A stretch of 64,000 nt of DNA from Protonemura montana (Eukaryota > Arthropoda > Insecta > Plecoptera > Nemouridae), in assembly GCA_947568835.1 (NCBI GenBank), contig OX387610.1, positions 13,001,001-13,065,000 on the forward strand, given 5' to 3'. Numbering within the stretch: position 1 is the stretch's first letter; every line of letters begins with the position of its first letter. Position numbers and translations under genes: made by a program. This document shows, one piece after another, positions 33,901-44,961 of the stretch. Under the pieces are notes generated by a model that was given only the letters and a program-made list of their open reading frames with translations, searched no databases and was not told the DNA's origin.

Positions 33901-36900
33901 ATGCAGGGGACAGTCCTTGTGCTGGTATCTTCTCTCACGGGCTAGACTGTAGCAATGCAGGGGACAGTCCTTGTGCTGGTATCTTCTCTCACGGGCTAGA
34001 CTGTGGCAATGCAGGGGACAGTCCTTGTGCTGGTATCTTCTCTCACGGGCTAGACTGTGGCAATGCTGGGGACAGTCCTTGTGCTGGTATCTTCTCTCAC
34101 GGGCTAGACTGTAGCAATGCTGGGGACAGTCCTTGTGCTGGTATCTTCTCTCACGGGCTAGACTGTAGCAATGCTGGGGACAGTCCTTGTGCTGGTATCT
34201 TCTCTCACGGGCTAGACTGTAGCAATGCTGGGGACAGTCCTTGTGCTGGTATCTTCTCTCACGGGCTAGACTGTAGCAATGCTGGGGACAGTCCTTGTGC
34301 TGGTATCTTCTCTCACGGGCTAGACTGTAGCAATGCTGGGGACAGTCCTTGTGCTGGTATCTTCTCTCACGGGCTAGACTGTAGCAATGCTGGGGACAGT
34401 CCTTGTCCTGGTATCTTCTCTCACGGGCTAGACTGTAGCAATGCTGGGGACAGTCCTTGTGCTGGTATCTTCTCTCACGGGCTAGACTGTAGCAATGCAG
34501 GGACAGTCCTTCTGCTGGTATCTTCTCTCACTGGCTAGACTGTAGCAATGCTGGGGACAGTCCTTGTGCTGGTATCTTCTCTCACGGGCTAGACTGTAGC
34601 AATGCAGGGGACAGTCCTTGTGCTGGTATCTTCTCTCACGGGCTAGACTGTAGCAATGCTGGGGACAGTCCTTGTGCTGGTATCTTCTCTCACGGGCTAG
34701 ACTGTAGCAATGCAGGGACAGTCCTTCTGCTGGTATCTTCTCTCACTGGCTAGACTGTAGCAATGCTGGGGACAGTCCTTGTGCTGGTATCTTCTCTCAC
34801 GGGCTAGACTGTAGCAATGCAGGGACAGTCCTTCTGCTGGTATCTTCTCTCACTGGCTAGACTGTAGCAATGCAGGGGACAGTCCTTGTGCTGGTATCTT
34901 CTCTCACGGGCTAGACTGTAGCAATGCTGGGGACAGTCCTTGTGCTGGTATCTTCTCTCACGGGCTAGACTGTAGCAATGCTGGGGACAGTCCTTGTGCT
35001 GGTATCTTCTCTCACGGGCTAGACTGTAGCAATGCTGGGGACAGTCCTTGTGCTGGTATCTTCTCTCACGGGCTAGACTGTAGCAATGCTGGGGACAGTC
35101 CTTGTCCTGGTATCTTCTCTCACGGGCTAGACTGTAGCAATGCTGGGGACAGTCCTTGTGCTGGTATCTTCTCTCACGGGCTAGACTGTAGCAATGCAGG
35201 GACAGTCCTTCTGCTGGTATTTTCTCTCACTGGCTAGACTGTAGCAATGCTGGGGACAGTCCTTGTGCTGGTATCTTCTCTCACGGGCTAGACTGTAGCA
35301 ATGCAGGGGACAGTCCTTGTGCTGGTATCTTCTCTCACGGGCTAGACTGTAGCAATGCTGGGGACAGTCCTTGTGCTGGTATCTTCTCTCACGGGCTAGA
35401 CTGTAGCAATGCAGGGACAGTCCTTCTGCTGGTATCTTCTCTCACTGGCTAGACTGTAGCAATGCTGGGGACAGTCCTTGTGCTGGTATCTTCTCTCACG
35501 GGCTAGACTGTAGCAATGCAGGGACAGTCCTTCTGCTGGTATCTTCTCTCACTGGCTAGACTGTAGCAATGCAGGGGACAGTCCTTGTGCTGGTATCTTC
35601 TCTCACGGGCTAGACTGTAGCAATGCTGGGGACAGTCCTTGTGCTGGTATCTTCTCTCACGGGCTAGACTGTAGCAATGCTGGGGACAGTCCTTGTGCTG
35701 GTATCTTCTCTCACGGGCTAGACTGTAGCAATGCTGGGGACAGTCCTTGTGCTGGTATCTTCTCTCACGGGCTAGACTGTAGCAATGCTGGGGACAGTCC
35801 TTGTGCTGGTATCTTCTCTCACGGGCTAGACTGTAGCAATGCTGGGGACAGTCCTTGTGCTGGTATCTTCTCTCACGGGCTAGACTGTAGCAATGCTGGG
35901 GACAGTCCTTGTGCTGGTATCTTCTCTCACGGGCTAGACTATAGCAATGCTGGGGACAGTCCTTGTGCTGGTATCTTCTCTCACGGGCTAGACTGTAGCA
36001 ATGCTGGGGACAGTCCTTGTGCTGGTATCTTCTCTCACGGGCTAGACTGTAGCAATGCAGGGACAGTCCTTCTGCTGGTATCTTCTCTCACTGGCTAGAC
36101 TGTAGCAATGCTGGGGACAGTCCTTGTGCTGGTATCTTCTCTCACGGGCTAGACTGTAGCAATGCAGGGGACAGTCCTTGTGCTGGTATCTTCTCTCACG
36201 GGCTAGACTGTAGCAATGCTGGGGACAGTCCTTGTGCTGGTATCTTCTCTCACGGGCTAAACTGTAGCAATGCAGGGACAGTCCTTCTGCTGGTATCTTC
36301 TCTCACTGGCTAGACTGTAGCAATGCTGGGGACAGTCCTTGTGCTGGTATCTTCTCTCACGGGCTAGACTGTAGCAATGCAGGGACAGTCCTTCTGCTGG
36401 TATCTTCTCTCACTGGCTAGACTGTAGCAATGCTGGGGACAGTCCTTGTGCTGGTATCTTCTCTCACGGGCTAGACTGTAGCAATGCAGGGACATTCCTT
36501 CTGCTGGTATCTTCTCTCACTGGCTAGACTGTAGCAATGCAGGGGACAGTCCTTGTGCTGGTATCTTCTCTCACGGGCTAGACTGTAGCAATGCTGGGGA
36601 CAGTCCTTGTGCTGGTATCTTCTCTCACGGGCTAGACTGTAGCAATGCTGGGGACAGTCCTTGTGCTGGTATCTTCTCTCACTGGCTAGACTGTAGCAAT
36701 GCTGGGGACAGTCCTTGTGCTGGTATCTTCTCTCACGGGCTAGACTGTAGCAATGCTGGGGACAGTCCTTGTGCTGGTATCTTCTCTCACGGGCTAGACT
36801 GTAGCAATGCTGGGGACAGTCCTTGTGCTGGTATCTTCTCTCACGGGCTAGACTGTAGCAATGCAGGGACAGTCCTTCTGCTGGTATCTTCTCTCACTGG

Positions 36901-39219
36901 CTAGACTGTAGCAATGCTGGGGACAGTCCTTGTGCTGGTATCTTCTCTCACGGGCTAGACTGTAGCAATGCTGGGGACAGTCCTTGTGCTGGTATCTTCT
37001 CTCACGGGCTAGACTGTAGCAATGCAGGGACAGTCCTTCTGCTGGTATCTTCTCTCACTGGCTAGACTGTAGCAATGCTGGGGACAGTCCTTGTGCTGGT
37101 ATCTTCTCTCACGGGCTAGACTGTAGCAATGCAGGGGACAGTCCTTGTGCTGGTATCTTCTCTCACGGGCTAGACTGTAGCAATGCTGGGGACAGTCCTT
37201 GTGCTGGTATCTTCTCTCAAGGGCTAGACTGTAGCAATGCAGGGACAGTCCTTCTGCTGGTATCTTCTCTCACTGGCTAGACTGTAGCAATGCTGGGGAC
37301 AGTCCTTGTGCTGGTATCTTCTCTCACGGGCTAGACTGTAGCAATGCTGGGGACAGTCCTTGTGCTGGTATCTTCTCTCACGGGCTAGACTGTAGCAATG
37401 CAGGGACAGTCCTTCTGCTGGTATCTTCTCTCACTGGCTAGACTGTAGCAATGCTGGGGACAGTCCTTGTGCTGGTATCTTCTCTCACGGGCTAGACTGT
37501 AGCAATGCAGGGGACAGTCCTTGTGCTGGTATCTTCTCTCACGGGCTAGACTGTAGCAATGCTGGGGACAGTCCTTGTGCTGGTATCTTCTCTCACGGGC
37601 TAGACTGTAGCAATGCAGGGACAGTCCTTCTGCTGGTATCTTCTCTCACTGGCTAGACTGTAGCAATGCTGTGGACAGTCCTTGTGCTGGTATCTTCTCT
37701 CACGGGCTAGACTGTAGCAATGCAGGGACAGTCCTTCTGCTGGTATCTTCTCTCACTGGCTAGACTGTAGCAATGCTGGGGACAGTCCTTGTGCTGGTAT
37801 CTTCTCTCACGGGCTAGACTGTAGCAATGCAGGGACAGTCCTTCTGCTGGTATCTTCTCTCACTGGCTAGACTGTAGCAATGCTGGGGACAGTCCTTGTG
37901 CTGGTATCTTCTCTCACGGGCTAGACTGTAGCAATGCAGGGACATTCCTTCTGCTGGTATCTTCTCTCACTGGCTAGACTGTAGCAATGCAGGGGACAGT
38001 CCTTGTGCTGGTATCTTCTCTCACGGGCTAGACTGTAGCAATGCTGGGGACAGTCCTTGTGCTGGTATCTTCTCTCACGGGCTAGACTGTAGCAATGCTG
38101 GGGACAGTCCTTGTGCTGGTATCTTCTCTCACGGGCTAGACTGTAGCAATGCTGGGGACAGTCCTTGTGCTGGTATCTTCTCTCACGGGCTAGACTGTAG
38201 CAATGCTGGGGACAGTCCTTGTGCTGGTATCTTCTCTCACGGGCTAGACTGTAGCAATGCTGGGGACAGTCCTTGTGCTGGTATCTTCTCTCACGGGCTA
38301 GACTGTAGCAATGCTGGGGACAGTCCTTGTGCTGGTATCTTCTCTCACGGGCTAGACTGTAGCAATGCTGGGGACAGTCCTTGTGCTGGTATCTTCTCTC
38401 ACGGGCTAGACTGTAGCAATGCTGGGGACAGTCCTTGTGCTGGTATCTTCTCTCACGGGCTAGACTGTAGCAATGCAGGGACAGTCCTTCTGCTGGTATC
38501 TTCTCTCACTGGCTAGACTGTAGCAATGCTGGGGACAGTCCTTGTGCTGGTATCTTCTCTCACGGGCTAGACTGTAGCAATGCAGGGGACAGTCCTTGTG
38601 CTGGTATCTTCTCTCACGGGCTAGACTGTAGCAATGCTGGGGACAGTCCTTGTGCTGGTATCTTCTCTCACGGGCTAGACTGTAGCAATGCAGGGACAGT
38701 CCTTCTGCTGGTATCTTCTCTCACTGGCTAGACTGTAGCAATGCTGGGGACAGTCCTTGTGCTGGTATCTTCTCTCACGGGCTAGACTGTAGCAATGCTG
38801 GGGACAGTCCTTGTGCTGGTATCTTCTCTCACGGGCTAGACTGTAGCAATGCAGGGACAGTCCTTCTGCTGGTATCTTCTCTCACTGGCTAGACTGTAGC
38901 AATGCTGGGGACAGTCCTTGTGCTGGTATCTTCTCTCACGGGCTAGACTGTAGCAATGCAGGGGACAGTCCTTGTGCTGGTATCGTCTCTCACGGGCTAG
39001 ACTGTAGCAATGCTGGGGACAGTCCTTGTGCTGGTATCTTCTCTCACGGGCTAGACTGTAGCAATGCAGGGACAGTCCTTCTGCTGGTATCTTCTCTCAC
39101 TGGCTAGACTGTAGCAATGCTGGGGACAGTCCTTGTGCTGGTATCTTCTCTCACGGGCTAGACTGTAGCAATGCAGGGACAGTCCTTCTGCTGGTATCTT
39201 CTCTCACTGGCTAGACTTT
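24955..39219 (+). repeat. 54-bp minisatellite, main array, about 264 copies, with higher-order structure
   Basis: 14.3 kb of tandem 54-bp units (GTAGCAATGCTGGGGACAGT, CCTTGTGCTGGTATCTTCTC, TCACGGGCTAGACT). Three unit classes are visible: GCAGGGGAC (dominant to about 27.6 kb), GCTGGGGAC (dominant after), and a 53-bp class linking GCAGGGACAG, CCTTCTGCTGG and CTCACTGGCT, which appears from about 27.8 kb. Rare variants recur at fixed distances and show large internal duplications (see findings). The first units are the most diverged. The last unit ends in GGCTAGACTTTA, directly followed by a truncated 5S-SINE. Open frames arise because 54 is 18 codons; the 53-bp units break them. I do not call them genes. 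Confidence 0.98.
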
Positions 39220-39455
39220 ACGCACTCCTATTGATGATCACCAAGGGCATCACCGGCTTAACGTCCCTTCCGAAGGACGGTACAACGCGAACAACATGAT
39301 TCCTCCACAAATCCATGCTGTTGAGAGGTTGATAAGCAAGGCGAGTGAAGCTGCTATACTAACTTTCATCCCTCCAACCTCTCTCCCGAACAGAACTGGT
39401 CATGTGTATGATGGTCACCCATCCAATACCTGACCCAGCGCAGTGTTGCTCAACG
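39220..39455 (-). mobile_element. 5S-derived SINE fragment abutting the 54-bp array
   Basis: The minus strand carries one promoter unit (GTTGAGCAACACTGCGCTGG, GGTATTGGATGGGTGACC) and the body (TCAACCTCTCAACAGCATGG, CCTTCGGAAGGGACGTTAAG). It stops inside the body at the array edge, so the tail is missing, and the 5S head is cut at about 39455. Confidence 0.9.
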
Positions 39456-39872
39456 TGTTGTTTCCAACAAACAAAATCACCAGATGTTTCGTTCGTCCAA
39501 CCTTTTCTCTACAGGAATGTGTCAGATTTTTTAGCAAATTGCAGGTTTTTTTCTGGTCTATGGAGGTGCCGTGCGCTCTAAAATCTGAAATACACTATAT
39601 TAAAAATCCCTGTACACAATTTCATTTTGCATCAAAGACCATGCACTCAATTTTTATATGAAGATAAAACAACCACTTCACGTCCGCAAATGTTTAACTA
39701 AGTGAGTATTTACACTTTGAGTGAGCCTTAGGGTCCCTGGCGAGCATAAGATAGCAGATATCTTCTAGCAAAGATCTAAGTCTTAGGGTGCGTCGTCTTG
39801 GCCAGAGCCCTTCGTTCACTCTTTACGGGAAACAGCACGATCTAAAACGATAGCCTACACCTCTGTTTCCCT
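39456..39872. other. No gene seen
   Basis: Unique sequence between the SINE fragment and a GC-richer open frame. Confidence 0.3.
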
Positions 39873-40139
39873 ATGCCGAAATTAAATAAGAAACCCTCGA
39901 CTGGATTCTTTCAACAACCTCTAAGACGTTGCGTACGACGTCGTTGGACAAAGTTCGGCTCAGCAAACATCTTTCGGGAGAAGCGAGTGAAAGGTCACGC
40001 AATGCGTGGGCCGTGGGGAAAAGTGCGTGAGCGTTTGAAGAGGAAAGAGGCGCCGTCGGATGTCGCGGAAATTTGCGGACGACACGTCATGACGGTAATG
40101 AAATTACTCCCGAGTGCGCTTGTAGTTGTCGTGGGTTGA
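39873..40139 (+). CDS. Hypothetical 88-codon open frame
   Basis: The frame begins MPKLNKKPSTGFFQQPLRRC and is basic (many Arg/Lys). It ends in a short hydrophobic run (LLPSALVVVVG). Base composition is clearly richer in GC than the flanks, which is the main reason to list it. No domain is recognised and no splice sites support it strongly; a donor-like CGGTAATG occurs at about 40094. It could be a decayed transposon fragment or chance. Confidence 0.2.
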   Translation: MPKLNKKPSTGFFQQPLRRCVRRRWTKFGSANIFREKRVKGHAMRGPWGKVRERLKRKEAPSDVAEICGRHVMTVMKLLPSALVVVVG

Positions 40140-40380
40140 GCGCCGAGTAAGATTGACAGTGGGCGAAATGTCGATTGTACGCGAGACCAGATTTTGTTTT
40201 CGGGACATACTTTTTGTCATGGTAATTTAATTAGTTTTGTGTCATGGCTGTCGCGTCTCTCTGCCAATCGAAGATAAAATTGTGCTGATGAGATTTGATT
40301 TAGCACCAAAATGTCGTGTCTTGTCCTAATGGAGAGATACTCTAAAAAAGTGTTTTAATTGTGGTGTTTTAATGATGATA
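40140..40380. other. Unique spacer
   Basis: Nothing recognised. Confidence 0.3.
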
Positions 40381-40715
40381 ATAGATTTAAATTGTTTGGA
40401 AAAATGATGAGAATGGAGAAAGAATGATTTTCAAGAGAGATGTTAAGCTTGAATTATTAAAGAATGGGAAGAGAAAGACAATGAGAAAGACGGATACAAA
40501 AAGTACAATCAGATGTAAAGGAAAGAGTTGGGAAATGGAATGAAGTAGAAGAGAAATTAAGCTGGCTGGATAAGCAAGTATGGGTGAAGTTTTTGTATGA
40601 AAAGGAGTTCAAAGGAGAAGAAAACCGATTTGGCTCAGTCAATTCACGTGCTTTAAATTAGGTACATATGTTCTACCTGTTTTAAGTAATGGATGAAAAA
40701 CAAAATCGATTTGAA
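40381..40715 (+). pseudogene. Decayed non-LTR retrotransposon 3' end (RT C-terminal region plus 3' UTR)
   Basis: Plus-strand translation with several stops gives RFKLFGKMMRMEKE, then a broken basic region, then RIQKVQSDVKERVGKWNEVE, SWLDKQVW. This matches the C-terminal pattern of non-LTR reverse transcriptase ORFs (G-x-x-x-RM-E-E, R-R-G-R-P, RW-x-x-x-V-x-x-D). The same pattern, better preserved, is at 60458-60769 on the minus strand. Downstream, GATTTGGC, CTTTAAATTAGG, TTCTACCTGTT and GATGAAAAACAAAATCGA also correspond to the sequence after the other copy, so both belong to one family. In-frame stops make it non-functional. Confidence 0.7.
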
Positions 40716-41228
40716 AACAATGACATATCGTTTTGACAACGCACCTGTATGGCATATGGCTTAAAATGTTCTGTGGTTCTTCGGGTAGTTTTAAAGATGA
40801 TAAAACTTAGTCTTGTCTCGAAAAAAGGTAAAACGCTGTGCTGGTGCGTATGTGGAGTATAGGTATGCTCTTATCGACATGGGTCTAGCAACAGGAGTCC
40901 TCTAAAACTTTGTGAAGACAGAAAGCATATGAAAAAAGTTTCAGAACCTAACAGAAATGACAGAATTTACATTACGGTCAACCAAATTTTTCTCGATAAA
41001 ACATATATGTTGCTTAATTTCGGTAGTATTCAAGCGTTTTTTTTTTATCACGTTGTCGAACACTTTAAAACTCGCTCGATGGTGCTATGCTCTCCACCGG
41101 GTTTGCACCAGCTACGAGCGAGAGTGCTCCCACCCGAACACGTGACCACTAGCTGTCAGAGCATTCATTTAAAATTTCACCGGAACAATAAAAAATGCAC
41201 CGGAAGTGACCCGAGAACGAGCAACTCT
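40716..41228. other. No gene seen
   Basis: AT-rich DNA up to the second 43-bp satellite block. Confidence 0.35.
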
Positions 41229-41476
41229 GCCAGTCGACCACGTGAAAGTTGCACTGGGACAGAGTCACATGCCCAGTCGAACACATGAAAGTTGCACTGG
41301 GACAGAGTCACATGCCCAGTCGAACACGTGAAAGTTGCACTGGGACAGAGTCACATGCCCAGTCGAACACGTGAAAGTTGAACTGGGACAGAGTCACATG
41401 TCCAGTCGAACACATGAAAGTTGCACTTGGACAGAGTCACATGCCCACTCGGACACGTGAAATTTGCACTGGGACA
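41229..41476. repeat. 43-bp tandem satellite, block 2
   Basis: About six units of the satellite found at 1-581, same orientation, with slightly diverged outer units (first GCCAGTCGACCACGTGAAAG, last CCCACTCGGACACGTGAAAT). Decay is greatest at the edges, as is usual for satellites. Confidence 0.96.
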
Positions 41477-42308
41477 GTCTGTCAAATACCCCACCTGTTT
41501 CACTCAATCAAGAATAAAGAATTTTATTCAAATACGAAACTCTTTGCCTACCAACGACTGCCAAACTATTGCTGCTAATCTAATTAAACCCATATCACCT
41601 TGTTTATCCACGAGAACCATTCACGATAATCATTTAAGACAGGTAAAAGTAACACTTCGGCGACTATTTCCCAACACTCTAAATAGACTCGTTAGTCTAC
41701 TACATCCACCGCACTCTATCGGTCTCGGGAGGAGACACATCTCACCGCCACCTACTGATTTAATTAAACAACCGACTGCACTAACTCATGTCATCCTCAC
41801 TGTACCCTGTCTCTGCCACGGGTGTGGCAAAACGAAGCTCGAGAGGTCTGCGGTTTGTTCCCGACTAGACTAGACACTAGTGAATGTAACGTTTCTTTTC
41901 TTGTCAAAGTTTAGTACCTTGGTGTTGCAGAGTTTCGGCGTAATTTGCGTAGTTTTGTTTGAACATGGTGTGTAGTTTTGTCAAAGACGTTGGCGCTGGT
42001 TGTCTTGTTGGTCTGAGATGTTCTAGCTCCTCGCAAGGTGTGTTTCTTTTGATCTTTGAGATAAGTGGCATACAATGCTAGAAAGGCGTTGAGTTAGGTA
42101 ATCGCTGCTTGGTTATTCTGGTTTGTTATTTTAATTAAGTGCAGGTAAGGAAAGTTAAAATTAATGATTATCCGCCCAATAATCACTAGGCTCTGATAAG
42201 TTAATAACCAACTTAATTGAACACCATGGGTGAACTAACGCTCGATGAAAGGGCGGGATGCTCATGAGGATTGAAATCTTTCTCCCTTTTACTATCCAAA
42301 AACTAAGG
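41477..42308. other. No firm gene
   Basis: A 150-codon plus-strand frame (41421-41873) starts inside the satellite and shows no domain, so it is probably chance. Nothing else is recognised. Confidence 0.35.
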
Positions 42309-42772
42309 TACTGGTCTAATGGCGTCGGTGAATGAGTGGATGATGATGTGGATGATAATTAATCTAACCTAGTTTAGAAGGAAGGAGAGAAAATCGGTGC
42401 CGACACGTAGCCTACTCCTGTCGAAGAGCACCAAGGGTACCACCGAAGAATGGTACAATTCGAACAGCAGGATTCCTCCACATATCCATGCTGTCGAGAG
42501 GTTGATAAGCAAGACGAGTAAAGTTGCTGTACTAACTTTCATCCCTCCAACCTCTCTCCCGAACAGAACTGGTCATGTGTGTGATGATCACCCATCCAAT
42601 ACCTGACCTAGCTCAGTGTTGCTTAACTTTCATCCCTCCAACCTCTCTCCTGAACAGAACTGGTCATGTGTATGATGTTCACCCATCCAATACCTGACCA
42701 AGCGCAGTGTTGCTTCACTTCGGTGATCTCATGAGGACCAGTGTTTGCAACACGCCAATCCGTTCGGTGGGG
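42309..42772 (-). mobile_element. 5S-derived SINE, two promoter units
   Basis: From the tail (ACTGGTCTAATGGCGTCGGT, CTAACCTAGTTTAGAAGG) through the body (CATGCTGTCGAGAGGTTGAT in reverse) to the head (TCACTTCGGTGATCTCATGA, AACACGCCAATCCGTTCGGT). About two promoter units are present. The last ~60 bp of tail (TTAAACACC end) and an 18-bp part of the body are missing. Confidence 0.92.
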
Positions 42773-43935
42773 TTATTTTGTATAAATGACACAGAAACAA
42801 TACAAATTTATGAAAACTTACCCCGAAATTCATGCACAAAAGTTGATAAAATCACTGATGATATTTTGTTTCTTTCTTTGTCTCCTTCAAAAATCTCCTT
42901 TCGTTCAACTGCCTAATAACTTAATTTATTCTGTTTCCGACGAGTGATAGCGAAATCTTCACAACCGTAAATTCTAAAAACGCAAATAATTCAGCTAGTC
43001 GGCTAACAAGCTTTCATCTAATTCAAGCCTCGTTCTGTGGCCGCAATTTTCATGTTCTTCAGTTCATAAGATTAAAAGTAACCCGCGGTGACATCTCATT
43101 CTGCCGGGGGTAAGAAAATCTTTCACAGTTTTTAATTGGTTCTCAAGGAGAAGAAAAAAACCAGTTCTTAATTAAGATTTACTGAATGTTACGCAGTGCT
43201 AATTTTTGCAAGGAAAATGACCGTCAAGAAAAAAGTTGAGATTTTACTGTGAGCAATGCTCGTTTGCCCAAAAACCATAAATCCAACCTTTCTTTCAATA
43301 ACCGATCCAGGATTTTACACAGAAAAGAAAAGAAGAAAAAGTGAAATTAAAGATTAGTGGTTATGCCAACTTCCTCAAAAAGGTGCTTGCAGATATATTT
43401 TTTTTACTTTTTCACACTAGTTACAAGCAAGTAAGCATTTTTTTTTGTATAAACCAAGAATGGGCACTCACCATGTCTTCAAAAGCAAAATTTAAGGTTT
43501 TCATAAATTTTTTAGATCCACATCATTGGAAATTGTGACCAAAAGATGGCATAGAGAATCCAAAATAATAGCTTCGAGCAACGAGCAGTATCAGATGTAC
43601 CTACTGTTTTGAGGCTCATATGTAAAGGGCGCACATGAGCGGGTTAAGAGCTGTTTTCTTTAAGGGATTTGCAGAATTTGAGTTGTTTTGAGCCTCATTG
43701 AGACAACAGAGGTGGTGTTAAAAGGTGTTTTAAGAAGGTTGTTTTAAAATTAGCTCCAACCATATGAGTTCTTGGGTACATAATATTTGAAAAGATTTTA
43801 GTGCAAATGATGTAAATAACTGATAAAGCTGTGAATACACTTATGACACGTGGAGTTTAAGGTTCAATTCCTCGTTTGGTCAACAATTTTTTAGATATTT
43901 CTTGCATTTCTAACCAAAAAAAAAAAAAAAAACAC
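42773..43935. other. 1.2 kb without a recognised gene
   Basis: AT-rich DNA. A T-arm-like GGTTCAATTCC at about 43861 is isolated. Confidence 0.35.
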
Positions 43936-43985
43936 TTTGCGCATTGCAAGCATTTGCAATTACAACCAGACTTCACAGATAGCAA
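43936..43985 (+). repeat. Dispersed repeat R70, short copy
   Basis: TTGCGCATTGCAAGCATTTG and CAATTACAACCAGACTTCAC align with the central part of the repeats at 9527 and 54951. Confidence 0.55.
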
Positions 43986-44961
43986 GTTATTGAAATGAAT
44001 TACCAATGATTTTACGTGATCTTACATTATACGCACCAGTGGCGTAGGAACCACAATTCAGAACTGCGTTATTTTAGTAAATATTTTTCTCTGCGTACCG
44101 CGAGTAGCACAACGCAATTACCTAGCATACACTTTACAGCATTACACGTTGCTTTTGTACGCTGCAACTACAACTTTGAAATTACTGCCTCTGACAGGTA
44201 AAAAAAAAACGCACACACACATTAAAACACAAAAAAAACATTGCTTATTACTATGTTTTTTTTTCCAGAGAAACACCATCTCGTATGCAAATCATGTTCA
44301 CAGTCACATTGAATTCCCAACTCTTGCAGAACTCACCTGAGCATAAGTGTTCACCTTGCGTGAAGTACTTTCACCCAGCGTATTCCAAAACAAAACATTT
44401 GAAATTACCTCGCAGTGCGCGCCTAGCAATTGAAACGTTTGAATCGCAAGAAAATAACATTAAGCCAACGTTTTAATGAAGCAGCCCTCTTTAATCGTCT
44501 CACGCGGGGTTAATTGCTTTCCTGTTGATCGACGCCAGCGGCAGGTAAACTTGACTACCGTGAAAAGTGCTGGTCGAGGTTTTCGTTTGATGAAATGCCG
44601 ACCCCGTCGAGGAAGTATTACATCTTTTCTTTCTTTTTTTCTACCGTAAAACAACGTAATTGATGTTTTTTGAGCGCTTCGTTATTCTTGTCGGGAAATT
44701 GCTATCTGTTATATCGGAAAGAAGGTCTGGTGGCAAAGATGAATATGGTATTATTTAGAAGAGAAATATGGCGTGTATTATTTTCCGCTTGTAGCACGAG
44801 CTTTTCTTTCTTCGTGCAGATAAAATACGGTTTTTTGTGGTGAACAATAACCGTTGTTCAATCAATTTGCAAACAGCAAAACATTTCTTTAACAAAACTG
44901 ATGTTTTTTTATTTGGTCAACTGAATTTGTCAACAAATGGAAAGGAAATATGTGTTTATTT
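43986..44961. other. No gene seen
   Basis: Unique DNA with poly-A and CA-rich short tracts. No firm exon. Confidence 0.35.

Noticed and set aside
24955-39219. CRISPR array
   Set aside because: Units are contiguous and near-identical with no unique spacers between repeats, and the genome is eukaryotic.
24955-39219. Helitron/Helentron assignment of the 54-bp element
   Set aside because: CTAG near the end is suggestive, but no stable hairpin precedes it, and no 5' TC end or A/T target could be shown from four copies.
41421-41873. 150-codon plus-strand frame
   Set aside because: It starts inside the 43-bp satellite; the remainder has no domain, codon bias or splice sites that stand out.
43840-43895. 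tRNA-like T-arm (GGTTCAATTCC)
   Set aside because: No matching acceptor or D arm could be folded around it.
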